The notes: generated by a model not told the origin, from the letters alone. A stretch of 13,789 nt of DNA from JBEKYD01 sp052325345 (GCA_052325345.1 JBKQVG010000253.1:1-13789); one strand, 5' to 3'. Positions 1 through 7,484 are shown, counted from the first letter of the stretch. Numbers and translations are program-made.

Positions 1-414
1 AAAGGATGGTCTCCGATCTGCCGCGATCTTCAGGGCTTTGTGGTGCGACTCGGCGAGCGCTGGTAAGGCGCGCGGAAGGTCGGAAAGCGGGATCGCTGCT
101 GTCTCGCACTCCGGTGCATTCCGGTAACGGCGCCCATCGAAATTCGTGCGCGGCGGGGCCGTCTTTTTATGGACCAGGATGCGCAGCCCTCCTGGATGCA
201 ACACCAAAGCCTCGACAATACCGGCGTTCTGGCGCACTACATCTTTGTCATCAAGGAGCGTAACGCCCCACCGGTCGGGATGGTGTTGCGACAGGTAAAG
301 GATCGACGCCCCTAGGAATCTGCAGTAACTTCGCCTGGCCTCCGCAGACTCCAGCTCAAAAATCGAGTCTACGACTCGTTGAGCGACCCCTGGGTCGGAG
401 TTCCGTTTGCTCAC
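1..414 (-). CDS. Unrecognised protein, partial (cut by left edge)
   Basis: This reading frame is open from a GTG at 414-412 to the window edge, giving 138 codons with no stop, so the C-terminus is missing. An in-frame TGA lies two codons upstream, so translation cannot begin further out. The visible protein is soluble, with no signal peptide or membrane segment. It starts MSKRNSDPGVAQRVVD and has a helical, Arg/Glu-rich N-terminus (about residues 10-45). A mixed segment with WGVTLLDDKDVVRQNAG (about 55-71), LHPGGLRILVHKK (about 76-88) and an Arg/Pro-rich stretch follows. I do not recognise the family and assign no function. The start GTG overlaps the stop of the upstream small ORF as GTGA, which suggests translational coupling. 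It lies next to a DUF4160/DUF2442 pair, which suggests an accessory gene. Confidence 0.6.
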   Translation of the reverse strand, partial: MSKRNSDPGVAQRVVDSIFELESAEARRSYCRFLGASILYLSQHHPDRWGVTLLDDKDVVRQNAGIVEALVLHPGGLRILVHKKTAPPRTNFDGRRYRNAPECETAAIPLSDLPRALPALAESHHKALKIAADRRPSF

Positions 415-632
415 GGCTCAATAGTAACGCGCGCAGCCGAGTGGGGCAATTCGCTCAGCGGCATGCCCACAATACCCGGCGCTTCCTTCTGACAGCGGCG
501 ATAGGCTGCGCCCGGACTGGTTTGGTCGCGCAATCGCGCACGCTGCGGCGGCGTCGCTGGCCTGTAAAGGGTCTCCGAAATTAACCCGTGCGGAATAGTT
601 GGCGTCGGTATGTGCGCCGATATCCGACGCAA
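411..632 (-). CDS. Possible small upstream ORF coupled to the edge gene
   Basis: A 73-residue frame whose TGA stop (413-411) overlaps the GTG start (414-412) of the next gene as GTGA, a classic coupling arrangement. It would begin at a TTG with no convincing ribosome site. The frame stays open upstream to a TAG without offering an ATG. The product is rich in Pro, Arg and Ala (PATPPQRARLRDQTSPGAA in the middle) and shows no motif I know. A second minus-strand frame is open over the same bases, so openness alone proves little. The stop-start overlap is the only positive sign. Confidence 0.25.
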   Translation of the reverse strand: MRRISAHIPTPTIPHGLISETLYRPATPPQRARLRDQTSPGAAYRRCQKEAPGIVGMPLSELPHSAARVTIEP

Positions 633-683
633 AGTCGCGCAGTATAGAGGAAGGTGGTGCTTTGCCTAGCGCCCGGCAGCGAA

Positions 684-695
684 TTGACATGTCAA
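684..695. promoter_or_regulatory. Perfect 12-bp palindrome upstream of the DUF4160 gene
   Basis: TTGACATGTCAA is identical to its reverse complement. It ends 45 bases before the GTG start of the DUF4160 gene, in the gap between divergent genes. Its left half is also a perfect -35 hexamer (TTGACA), but no good -10 follows at 16-18 bases. It is a possible autoregulatory operator for the overlapping gene pair, by analogy with toxin-antitoxin operons. The binding protein is unknown. Confidence 0.35.
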
Positions 696-740
696 CAATG
701 CATCGGGAATCCGCCGCACTACGGTGCGATACTGAAAGTC

Positions 741-977
741 GTGCCAACCATTCTGATGGTGTGGCCATACCGCATCTATTTTTACAGCCATGAGCCAAAC
801 GAGCCTCCCCATGTGCATGTTGATCGCGACGATCAGTCGGCGAAGTTCTGGCTGGACCCGGTTGCGCTGGCCAGAAATCTTGGCTTCGGTCCGGTGGAGC
901 TTCGGCGAGTCCACCGGCTAGTGACGGAGAATCGCACTTTCTTGTTGGAGAAATGGAATGAACGCTTCCCATCTTAA
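741..977 (+). CDS. DUF4160 domain protein
   Basis: A 78-residue single-domain protein of the DUF4160 family. Members are small, mostly start MPT and carry a His-containing strand. This one starts (GTG)PTILMVWPY and carries EPPHVHVDRDDQSAKFWLD at residues 21-39, the family signature. The C-terminal half (about 41-78) is helical, with ELRRVHRLVTENRTFLLEKW. The frame is open for 29 codons upstream, but the family N-terminus identifies the GTG at 741 as the start; the only purine stretch nearby (GAAAG, 734-738) is weak. Its last 20 bases overlap the DUF2442 gene, so the two are translated together. DUF4160/DUF2442 pairs are common in bacteria and behave like toxin-antitoxin modules in gene organisation. 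The biochemical activity is not established to my knowledge. The location is presumably cytoplasmic. Confidence 0.85.
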   Translation: MPTILMVWPYRIYFYSHEPNEPPHVHVDRDDQSAKFWLDPVALARNLGFGPVELRRVHRLVTENRTFLLEKWNERFPS

Positions 978-1233
978 TTCCGGCGAACGGGTACGCGACG
1001 TGCACGTCACTGAAGACACACTGGCGGTGGACCTCGCAGACGGGCGCACAATCATCGTGCCCCTGACGTGGTATCCGCGGCTTTTGAACGCTACCATGGA
1101 ACAGCGATCACGCTGGAAAATAAGCGGAGCAGGCTATGGGATTCACTGGCCGGACATTGATGAAGATCTGAGCACGGAAGGCTTACTTCGCGGCGCGCCT
1201 GCCGCCGCAGAACCAGCTCGTATTGGGCGCTAG
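958..1233 (+). CDS. DUF2442 domain protein
   Basis: A 91-residue protein of the DUF2442 family, the usual partner of DUF4160. The N-terminal half is beta-rich (VRDVHVTEDTLAVDLADGR, residues 12-30, then TIIVPLTWYPRLLNA, 31-45). The family hallmark lies at 59-79: GYGIHWPDIDEDLSTEGLL with an RG after it. The ATG at 958 is preceded by GGAG at 947-950 with 7 bases of spacing, and it sits inside the last codons of the DUF4160 gene (20-base overlap). In related proteins this region can be followed by an XRE-type helix-turn-helix domain. None is present here, so DNA binding cannot be assumed. The last 12 residues (APAAAEPARIGR) are low-complexity. Confidence 0.87.
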   Translation: MNASHLNSGERVRDVHVTEDTLAVDLADGRTIIVPLTWYPRLLNATMEQRSRWKISGAGYGIHWPDIDEDLSTEGLLRGAPAAAEPARIGR

Positions 1234-1277
1234 GCAGATCCCCCGCGGATTGGCCACTCGGAAGCCGGCCCCAGACC

Positions 1278-1352
1278 CTGGGCTACGGTTACTCCTCCCT
1301 GGTCGCCCAGCGTTTCCCTATGTTCGGCTTCGGAATCCGCACCATTCCGAAG
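1278..1352. repeat. Two adjacent inverted repeats in non-coding DNA
   Basis: CTGGGC at 1278-1283 pairs with GCCCAG at 1305-1310. Just downstream CTTCGGAAT at 1328-1336 pairs perfectly with ATTCCGAAG at 1344-1352 around a 7-base loop, followed by only TTT. The second hairpin could end transcription of the DUF2442 gene, but the T run is short. Together with the 1408-1497 element they fill the 304-base gap 1234-1537, in which I see no gene. Confidence 0.45.
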
Positions 1353-1407
1353 TTTGCGCTGGCAAGCTGCCCGAGCCCGGATTAACCGATTTTTTCTCTG
1401 ACGAATC

Positions 1408-1497
1408 AAGAATATTAGCCACCGATGAACATCGGTAAACGCCGATAAGAAATCAGGGATTTATCTGCGTTCATCGGTGGCTATCATCAGAATTCTT
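1408..1497. repeat. REP-like long inverted repeat
   Basis: The 15-base arm at 1416-1430 (TAGCCACCGATGAAC) is repeated as an exact reverse complement at 1469-1483. AAGAAT at 1408-1413 and ATTCTT at 1492-1497 extend the symmetry outward. Inside, ACCGAT-GAAC-ATCGGT (1421-1436) is itself palindromic, and AAATC-AGG-GATTT forms a small apical stem, so the unit folds into one long imperfect hairpin of about 90 bases. It is more AT-rich than its surroundings and lies between the convergent DUF2442 and M14 genes. From memory, elements with arms resembling TAGCCAC(G/C)GATGAAC are scattered in soil bacterial genomes. It contains no transposase and may act as a two-way terminator. Confidence 0.75.
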
Positions 1498-1537
1498 CAC
1501 GCGTTCTCACACTCACAGTCCCGGCCCGGTGGCCCGG

Positions 1538-4435
1538 CTACGGGAGCGCGGTAGGTTTGGCGCTGCCGTAGTAAAGACCGTTGAAGAGCAATTTGTAAGT
1601 GGCGTGCGGCTGGTCGCGGAAATTCACTTCCGGTCCCAACAGCACCACTTTCCCTTCGCCGACGCTGGCTTCGGCCACCGCGGTACCACCGTCCAGGTAC
1701 TGTTGACCCCACGCCCAACCGCTATCGAGCACGTGGGCGCCGGAGAACCATACTACCGGATCGGTGTGCTTCATTTCGGCTTCCGGATCGAGCTTGAACA
1801 CGGGACTCGAATCGAAAAACACGTCCACCTGGCTGGGCATGCCGTAAGCCAGGGGATTGGTGTTGTCTACATCGACCCTGAGCAGGGAGCCGGGAATGTA
1901 GAATTTATCGCGGGGCAGGGGGCGTTCCCTGCCGTCCGGTCCCATCTCGGTGAGATAGTTCTTTACGGGGATACCGAACAGATCGGCGATGGAAGTAGAA
2001 CTGCCGATGGTTACCACCGAGCCGCCGGCTTCGACGAAGCGCTTGAGCTGGGGCGCGGTCTTGTCGTCGGTGATGCGGCCCAGGCGGTCGCGATACTCCT
2101 CGGGGATCACCGCATTGCCGGCGCCGCCGAATCCGCCGCGTCCGCCGCCGCGTCCGCTCATGGCGCTGCCGCGGCGCACGGCGCCGTCGTTCAGAACGAT
2201 GACGTCGAATTTGCTCTTCAAGTCGCCGGCATCGAGCGCGGCCGGGTAGACTACCTGGAAGGGAAACTCATACTGTTCGAAAAGCCAGCGCGTCCAGCCC
2301 GAGGGCATGGAGCCGCCGAACTGGTCGTAGAGGCCGATGCGAATCGGCTTGAGCTTCATGGCATCGCCGGACGGCGCGTTTTCCATGGCGTGCGCCGGCA
2401 CGCCCAGTTCCTTGGCGCCGCGATCGAGCACGGCGCGGGCGGCGGCGGAGGCTGGTACCCAGATAGCGCCCGCGCCCATGTCCTGGCCATTCACGATCTC
2501 GTCTCGCTTGAGCCAGTAGACGTCGCAATTGGCTTTGAGCAGGCGGTTGATCACGATGAAAGAATTGTTGATCCGGTGGCTCAGAAGGTAGCCGGCCGGG
2601 TTGGACGAGCCGGAAACTTTGGCCGGCGGCGGGGGCAGCAGTTCCGCGGAGATTTTGGTGAATGGGCCGTTAAAGTCGTCGAGGATGCGGTCGAACTTCA
2701 CCCCCATCTGCAGGGCCAGGGTCCAGCCGGTGATGTCGTAGGGGGGAATGGGCGGGCCGCCGGGGTAGCGGAAATCGTTGGGGTGGTCCTGCGGCTCGAA
2801 CATATCGAGGATGTGCGGGCGAAAGGCTTGCGCCGTTTTGACCACGTAAGAGCCGGCCGGATAGCTCTTGCCGGCGACGGTGAAATCGGCCGTGGCGCGG
2901 TCGATATCGATGCCGTTCTTGAGCAGTGCGTTGACGAACTCGGTGGCGTTGGCGAAATCGGCCTGGTCGGCGGGGACGATGTAGCCGCGCGGATCGCGCA
3001 GCTTGGGATCGTGCAGGACGGTGTCGTAGAGCTGGCTCGGCAGAGTGCGGGCGCCCAGGCCGCCGGGCAGATCGGGGTTGACATCCGGGCCCGGCGAACC
3101 CGCCGCGCCGCCGCGTCCTCCCCGTCCGCCGCGTCCTCCGCCCTCGGCCGTCCCCACGGCTGCCGCCGCGGCTTCCAGGGCGGCGATGCGCTTGGGCGTA
3201 ATAGTCCAGGTATCGCGGCTGCCCTTCTGAATGGAATTGCGGCCCATCTGGTAGATGTTGTAGAGGAAAACTTCGCGATAGCGGGAGGCGAGGTCGAGGA
3301 CGGCGCGGTTATTGGTGATTTCGTATTCGATGGATTGGCGGTAGTGCCATACTTGCGGCGGCACCGGCATGGGCCAGTCGCCCTGGGGCAACTGCTTTTC
3401 GGCCACCAGCGGAATGGACATCGGCGTCGGGCTGCCGATGATTTCGGTGAGCAGGCCGATCATGTTATGGAAGTAGGTGACGGTGCGCAGTCCGCCGTTC
3501 CACCAGGTGGAGTAGTTGGCGCCGCTGCGCATGGCGCTGCCGCCTTTGCCTTCGGCCACCAGGCGGCTGTGCATGGCGGTGCCCACCAGCTCGATGCCGA
3601 GGGGCACCAGCGGGTCGAAATTGTAATTGAAAGGATCGCGGAACGGCGGCATGAAGATCACCGCGCCGGCCGGTCCGGTCTGGTGGTGGTTGTAGACGAT
3701 TTCCGGATACCACTGGCGGAACATGACGCGGTTCATGTTGGTGGTTTCCGGCATATTGGACATGTAGAAGTCGCGGTTGTCGTCGTGGCCGATGTACCTG
3801 TTGTAGAGGCGGGGCGTGCCGGCGAAGGTGCGCTGGTCGGCGGGCAGCAAGGGGGCGTCGGGCTTTTCGGAGCGGCGCATGTACCAGTTGGCTTCCAGCT
3901 CCTGGCCGTCCGGATTGGCCTGCACGCAAAGGACGATCACGTCGCGCAAGAAGCGCAGGGTCTCGTCATCGTTGCGGCTGACCAGTTGGTACACGGTTTC
4001 CATGAGCTGCTGCGAGCCCACGGTTTCGCTGGCGTGCAGGCCGCCGTCGATCCACACAACGGCTTTGCCTTCGCGAGCCAGGGCGTGCGCCTGTTCGTCT
4101 GTAAGTCCCTCGGCGCGGGCCAGCCTTTCGGAAATCTGGCGGTAATGCTCGAGCTTCTTGAGGTTTTCCGGCGAAGTGACGATGGCCATGTATTGGATGC
4201 GGCCTTCGGCGGTGGGGCCGATATCGACCAGCTTCATGCGGTCGGATTCCTGGGCCAACTTTTTCCAATAGGTTTCCAACTGGGCGTAGTTGGCCATCTG
4301 GTAATCGTCGCCGAGGTTGAATCCGAGGGCTTCCTTTGGGGTAGTAATTTTGGGGGCGGTTTGCGCGACCAGAGTCGACGCACAACATGCCATGGCCAGC
4401 GCAAACGCCGGACAGGCGAGACGTCTGTGGATCAT
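1538..4435 (-). CDS. Secreted M14 carboxypeptidase-like protein with GATase-like C-terminal domain
   Basis: A 965-residue zinc peptidase of family M14 (carboxypeptidase A type). The signal peptide is residues 1-25 (MIHRRLACPAFALAMACCAS, then TLVAQ). The zinc site is H134 and E137 in GGLHASETVG, with H250 or H251 (YNHHQTG) as third ligand. NPDG at 174-177 and NRYIGHDDNRDFYM at 212-225 fit the substrate cleft, and E331 (LLTEIIG) is the likely catalytic acid. About residues 430-446 and 760-773 are Gly/Arg-rich. Residues about 697-955 (IRIGLYDQFGG, FDVIVLNDG, FVEAGGSVVTIG) resemble a class I glutamine-amidotransferase fold, with no Cys nucleophile apparent. The frame is open for 307 codons upstream, but those lie antisense to cmk, and the ATG at 4435 directly precedes the signal peptide. 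It likely acts in the periplasm or outside the cell on peptides; the substrate is unknown. Confidence 0.88.
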   Translation of the reverse strand: MIHRRLACPAFALAMACCASTLVAQTAPKITTPKEALGFNLGDDYQMANYAQLETYWKKLAQESDRMKLVDIGPTAEGRIQYMAIVTSPENLKKLEHYRQISERLARAEGLTDEQAHALAREGKAVVWIDGGLHASETVGSQQLMETVYQLVSRNDDETLRFLRDVIVLCVQANPDGQELEANWYMRRSEKPDAPLLPADQRTFAGTPRLYNRYIGHDDNRDFYMSNMPETTNMNRVMFRQWYPEIVYNHHQTGPAGAVIFMPPFRDPFNYNFDPLVPLGIELVGTAMHSRLVAEGKGGSAMRSGANYSTWWNGGLRTVTYFHNMIGLLTEIIGSPTPMSIPLVAEKQLPQGDWPMPVPPQVWHYRQSIEYEITNNRAVLDLASRYREVFLYNIYQMGRNSIQKGSRDTWTITPKRIAALEAAAAAVGTAEGGGRGGRGGRGGAAGSPGPDVNPDLPGGLGARTLPSQLYDTVLHDPKLRDPRGYIVPADQADFANATEFVNALLKNGIDIDRATADFTVAGKSYPAGSYVVKTAQAFRPHILDMFEPQDHPNDFRYPGGPPIPPYDITGWTLALQMGVKFDRILDDFNGPFTKISAELLPPPPAKVSGSSNPAGYLLSHRINNSFIVINRLLKANCDVYWLKRDEIVNGQDMGAGAIWVPASAAARAVLDRGAKELGVPAHAMENAPSGDAMKLKPIRIGLYDQFGGSMPSGWTRWLFEQYEFPFQVVYPAALDAGDLKSKFDVIVLNDGAVRRGSAMSGRGGGRGGFGGAGNAVIPEEYRDRLGRITDDKTAPQLKRFVEAGGSVVTIGSSTSIADLFGIPVKNYLTEMGPDGRERPLPRDKFYIPGSLLRVDVDNTNPLAYGMPSQVDVFFDSSPVFKLDPEAEMKHTDPVVWFSGAHVLDSGWAWGQQYLDGGTAVAEASVGEGKVVLLGPEVNFRDQPHATYKLLFNGLYYGSAKPTALP

Positions 4436-4585
4436 GGGTAAGAGTGTACTAAAGTGCGGGGGACCCGTGCCACGCGGCTGCGCGAACTGTTTGCACTGCT
4501 GTCGTTCTTGTGGTCTGCCCTGCGTCGGCTGCTTTCGTGGAGCGGGCCAATCGCCCGCCCCACCGCCGCCTGATATTCTACTGGG

Positions 4586-5278
4586 TTGGCAACCGGCAAT
4601 CAGAAAATCGTGGTAGTAGCCATTGACGGACCCGCCGGCGCCGGCAAGAGCACCATCGCCCGCCGCCTGGCCGACCGGCTTGGCTTCGTCTATATCGATA
4701 CCGGCGCGATGTACCGCGCCGTGGCGCTGTGGGCGCTGCGGCGGAACGTCGACAGCGCCGACCACCATCGCATGGAGCAGCTCGCCATCGCCGCCGATAT
4801 CGAGCTCGAGCCCGGGCGCATCCGGCTCAACGGCGAAGACGTCACCGACGCCATTCGCACTACCGAAGTTTCGAACGGCGCTTCCCGAATCGCCGTCCTC
4901 CCCGGCGTCCGCCGCGCCATGGTGGCGAAGCAGCGCGCCCTCGGGGAACGCACCAGCGTGGTGATGGAAGGCCGCGACATCGGCACCGTGGTCTTCCCCA
5001 ACGCCGCCGTCAAGATTTTTCTCGATGCCCAGCCGGGCGAGCGGGTGCGCCGCCGCCTGCGCGATGTCCGCGCCCAAGGCGGCACCATCGGCGAGGAAGC
5101 GCTCGCGGCCCAGATGAGCGAACGCGACGCCCGCGACAGCACCCGCGCCGACGCCCCGCTGGCCCAGGCTCCCGATGCCGCGTACCTCGATTCCACCGGT
5201 CTCGAAATCGCCCAGGTGGAAGAGGCAATTCTCAAAATCGTTCGCTCCCGCGTCACCAACGGAAAGGACTTTAGCTAG
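4586..5278 (+). CDS. cmk: Cytidylate kinase
   Basis: CMP/dCMP kinase (ATP + (d)CMP to ADP + (d)CDP), a cytoplasmic enzyme of pyrimidine nucleotide recycling. The 230 residues match the usual length of about 220-230. The Walker A loop is GPAGAGKST (15-23). The nucleotide-binding DTGAMYRA follows (38-45), then EGRDIGTVVFP (128-138) and the lid/CMP region ERDARDSTRADAPL (179-192). The start is a TTG at 4586 with no Shine-Dalgarno. A GTG at 4610 would remove 8 residues and is also possible. A -10-like TATTCT (4574-4579) lies so close that the message may be leaderless. The gene diverges from the M14 peptidase and is followed after one base by lysC, so the two form an operon. Confidence 0.95.
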   Translation: MATGNQKIVVVAIDGPAGAGKSTIARRLADRLGFVYIDTGAMYRAVALWALRRNVDSADHHRMEQLAIAADIELEPGRIRLNGEDVTDAIRTTEVSNGASRIAVLPGVRRAMVAKQRALGERTSVVMEGRDIGTVVFPNAAVKIFLDAQPGERVRRRLRDVRAQGGTIGEEALAAQMSERDARDSTRADAPLAQAPDAAYLDSTGLEIAQVEEAILKIVRSRVTNGKDFS

Positions 5279-5279
5279 C

Positions 5280-6692
5280 TTGAACGATCTACTGATCATG
5301 AAGTTCGGCGGCACCAGCGTGGGCAACGCCGAAAGAATGCGCGCCAGCGCCCGCATCGCCGCCGAAGCCGCGGCTCAACGTCCCGTGGCGATCGTGGTAT
5401 CCGCCATGTCCAAAATCACGGACCTGCTGCTCGACACCATGCGTCACGCCGAAGCCGGCGATCGCGCCGGCATGGACGCCGATCTCGCCATCCTGCGCCG
5501 CCGCCACCAGGAGGCTTGCCGGGAACTGCTGCCCGCCGCGCGCGTCGAGCCGGTGCTGGCGGAAATCGAAACTTTGGCCGCCGAGTTCGAGCGCATCGCC
5601 AATGGCATGGCCATGCTAAACGAACGCCCGCCGCGCTCGGTCGACGAGGCCGTCGCCGCCGGCGAGCGCCTCTCCGCCCTGCTGGTGGCCGAGTATCTCT
5701 CTTCCGAAGGCACTCCCGCCGAAGCCGTCAACGCCTGGGACGTGGTGGTCACCGACGCCGTCTTCGGCAACGCCTCTCCGCTCATGGAAGCCACCCGCGC
5801 CAAGGCGCTCCAGCGCCTCCAGCCTTTGCTCGATCGCGGCGTGCTCCCCGTCATCACCGGATTCAACGGCGCCACCGCCGATGGCCGCCCCACCACCCTC
5901 GGCCGCGGCGGGTCCGATTTTTCCGCCTCCATCATAGCCGCCGCGCTGGACGCTTCCGAGCTCTGGATCTGGACCGATGTGGATGGCATCATGAGCGCCG
6001 ATCCGCGCCTGGTGCGGGACGGAGTGGTGCTGGCCGAAGTGACCTACGCCGAGGCCGCCGAATTGGCCTACCACGGCGCCAAAGTGCTGCACCCTAAAAC
6101 CCTCGCTCCCTTGGCCAACCGCCGCATTCCGGTGTGGAGCAAGAACAGTTTCGCCCCGGAAAAGCCCGGCACCAAAATCGTACCCAACCTGCGGGAAGCC
6201 ACCGGAGCCCGCGCCGTCGCTTCCATGACCAACGTCGCCCTGGTCGCGATCGAGCCCGCCAGCATCGAGCTCAACGGCGTGCAGATAATGGCCCGCGCGC
6301 TCGATGCTATCGCCCGCGCCAATGTCGAGGTGCTGCTGCTATCGAGCTCCAGTTACCAGGGCAATTTCTGCTTTCTGGTGCGCACCGCGGAGCTCGAGCC
6401 GACCCTCGAGTCCCTGGAACGGGCATTGGCCCTGGAGTTGGCCCACGGCTACCTCAACCCCATCAAGGTGGACCCGAACGTCGGCATGCTGGCCGCCGTC
6501 GGCGAGGGCATGCAAGGCAAACCCGGACTCGCCAGCCGCATCTTCACCGCCATCTCCCGCGAGCGGGTGAACGTAATCGCCATCGCCCAGGGCTCCAATG
6601 AGCTGACCATTGCCGTGGTGGTAAACCGTGACGGTCTGGAAAAGGCCGTGCAAGCCGTCCATGCCGAATGCGGCATGGGCGCCAGCCACTAG
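5280..6692 (+). CDS. lysC: Aspartokinase (monofunctional, ThrA-like kinase domain)
   Basis: It phosphorylates L-aspartate to aspartyl-4-phosphate, the first step to lysine, threonine, methionine and diaminopimelate. There are 470 residues from the TTG at 5280. The kinase core starts with MKFGGTSVGNAERM (7-20), continues with NGMAMLNERPPRSVDEAVAAGERLS (109-132) and TGFNGATADGRPTTLGRGGSD (193-213), and ends with LWIWTDVDGIMSADPR (228-243) and YHGAKVLHPKT (264-274). Two ACT domains follow (about 317-380 and 400-466, the second with VGEGMQGKPGLASRIF), so feedback control by an end-product amino acid is expected. It is closest to the kinase half of ThrA/aspartokinase III but lacks homoserine dehydrogenase. 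The TTG lies one base past the cmk stop with AGGA 12 bases upstream. An ATG at 5298 (464 residues) would cut into the first strand. Confidence 0.94.
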   Translation: MNDLLIMKFGGTSVGNAERMRASARIAAEAAAQRPVAIVVSAMSKITDLLLDTMRHAEAGDRAGMDADLAILRRRHQEACRELLPAARVEPVLAEIETLAAEFERIANGMAMLNERPPRSVDEAVAAGERLSALLVAEYLSSEGTPAEAVNAWDVVVTDAVFGNASPLMEATRAKALQRLQPLLDRGVLPVITGFNGATADGRPTTLGRGGSDFSASIIAAALDASELWIWTDVDGIMSADPRLVRDGVVLAEVTYAEAAELAYHGAKVLHPKTLAPLANRRIPVWSKNSFAPEKPGTKIVPNLREATGARAVASMTNVALVAIEPASIELNGVQIMARALDAIARANVEVLLLSSSSYQGNFCFLVRTAELEPTLESLERALALELAHGYLNPIKVDPNVGMLAAVGEGMQGKPGLASRIFTAISRERVNVIAIAQGSNELTIAVVVNRDGLEKAVQAVHAECGMGASH

Positions 6693-6939
6693 TTTGTCCG
6701 ATGCTTTGGCTCTAGCGACGAATCTTCGAGGCCCGGGCCCCTTGGCCCGCAGCGCCGGCGTTGAGAGCATCACCCGCTTGCCCTCGGCATCGGCTCGGAG
6801 TCCGATCCGGCACGCTGTGGACCGCGGTATCGTGTCCAGATTAGAACCAGGCCTCTTTGTCCTGGCGCCCCCGGAGCTGGGTTGCATTGGCGGCTCGAAC
6901 GCGATTTGCACCGCTACCCGCGGTCGCGGCTCGGGCCGA

Positions 6940-7365
6940 TCAGGAGCTGTGGATATAGGCGCGCATGTGATGCAGCTCGTCGGTTTGGCGCGAGAGTTCG
7001 TGGTGCATCAGGTCGCGCATGGAAAGAAAGGCGACCGCCTGGTCGCCACGCATCACGGCAAGGTGCCGGATGGCGTGGGCCTGCATTTGCTCCATGGCTT
7101 GCTCGGTGGTAGCGGATTCTTCGATTGTGACCAACTTGACGGTCATAACCTCGGCTAGCGGGGTGATTTCGGGATCGCGGCGTTCCAATACGACGCGCAG
7201 CATCAGGTCGCGCTCGCTGAAAACTCCGCGCAGGCGGCCATCGTCCAGAACCAGGATGGCTCCGCATTGGAGATCCGCCATACGCCGCGCCGCCGTGGCC
7301 ACGGTGTCGGTTTCACGCACGAAGAACAGTTCACGATTGCCGACGATGTCGCGTACCTGGGACAT
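6940..7365 (-). CDS. Two-CBS-domain protein
   Basis: A 141-residue stand-alone pair of CBS motifs, a module that binds adenosine nucleotides (AMP, ATP, SAM) and senses energy state. CBS1 spans about residues 3-62 (VRDIVGN, TDTVATAARRMADLQCGAILVLD, GRLRGVFSERDLMLRVV). CBS2 spans about 67-125 (ITPLAEVMTVKLVTIEESAT, HAIRHLAVMRGDQAVAFLSMRDLM). The SERDL and SMRDL segments are the usual Asp-containing nucleotide loops. There is no signal, membrane segment or effector domain, so it probably acts on another protein. The ATG at 7365 has a strong GAGGAGGG site at 7377-7370. An in-frame ATG at 7392 lacks one. It is downstream of the GntR gene on the same strand with a 119-base gap, so it is probably separately transcribed, and it converges on lysC. 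Confidence 0.9.
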   Translation of the reverse strand: MSQVRDIVGNRELFFVRETDTVATAARRMADLQCGAILVLDDGRLRGVFSERDLMLRVVLERRDPEITPLAEVMTVKLVTIEESATTEQAMEQMQAHAIRHLAVMRGDQAVAFLSMRDLMHHELSRQTDELHHMRAYIHSS

Positions 7366-7484
7366 ATCACCCTCCTCGGTATGGGTGAGCATATCACGGC
7401 CGGGCGGCGGAAGGAAGGGAATTGTGAAGGCCCGATTCGCCGTTTGTGGTATTCGCCTTCGGCGGACCGGCTTGGCCGGCGCCA

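Noticed and set aside
418..1005. A 195-codon minus-strand frame
   Set aside because: It is antisense to the DUF4160 gene, shows no motif and competes with the small ORF at 411-632, whose stop-start overlap is better evidence.
1529..4441. A 970-codon plus-strand open frame almost the full length of the M14 gene
   Set aside because: It is antisense to a gene with signal peptide, zinc motif and family blocks. The translation is repetitive Gly/Ala/Val/His-rich sequence with no motif, typical of the antisense frame of a GC-rich gene.
4436..5356. N-terminal extension of the M14 frame by 307 codons
   Set aside because: It runs antisense through cmk, and the ATG at 4435 is followed directly by a proper signal peptide.
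6735..6748. Hairpin GGGCC-CCTT-GGCCC after lysC as a terminator
   Set aside because: There is no T run after the stem on either strand, and the stem is short. The 247-base gap 6693-6939 otherwise shows nothing I can support, including no tRNA.
7363..7397. Direct repeat GTGATATG at the CBS gene start (7363-7370 and 7390-7397, minus) as a further operator copy
   Set aside because: It fits TGRTATNTYA poorly, and one copy contains the start codon, so it is more simply two in-frame ATG contexts.
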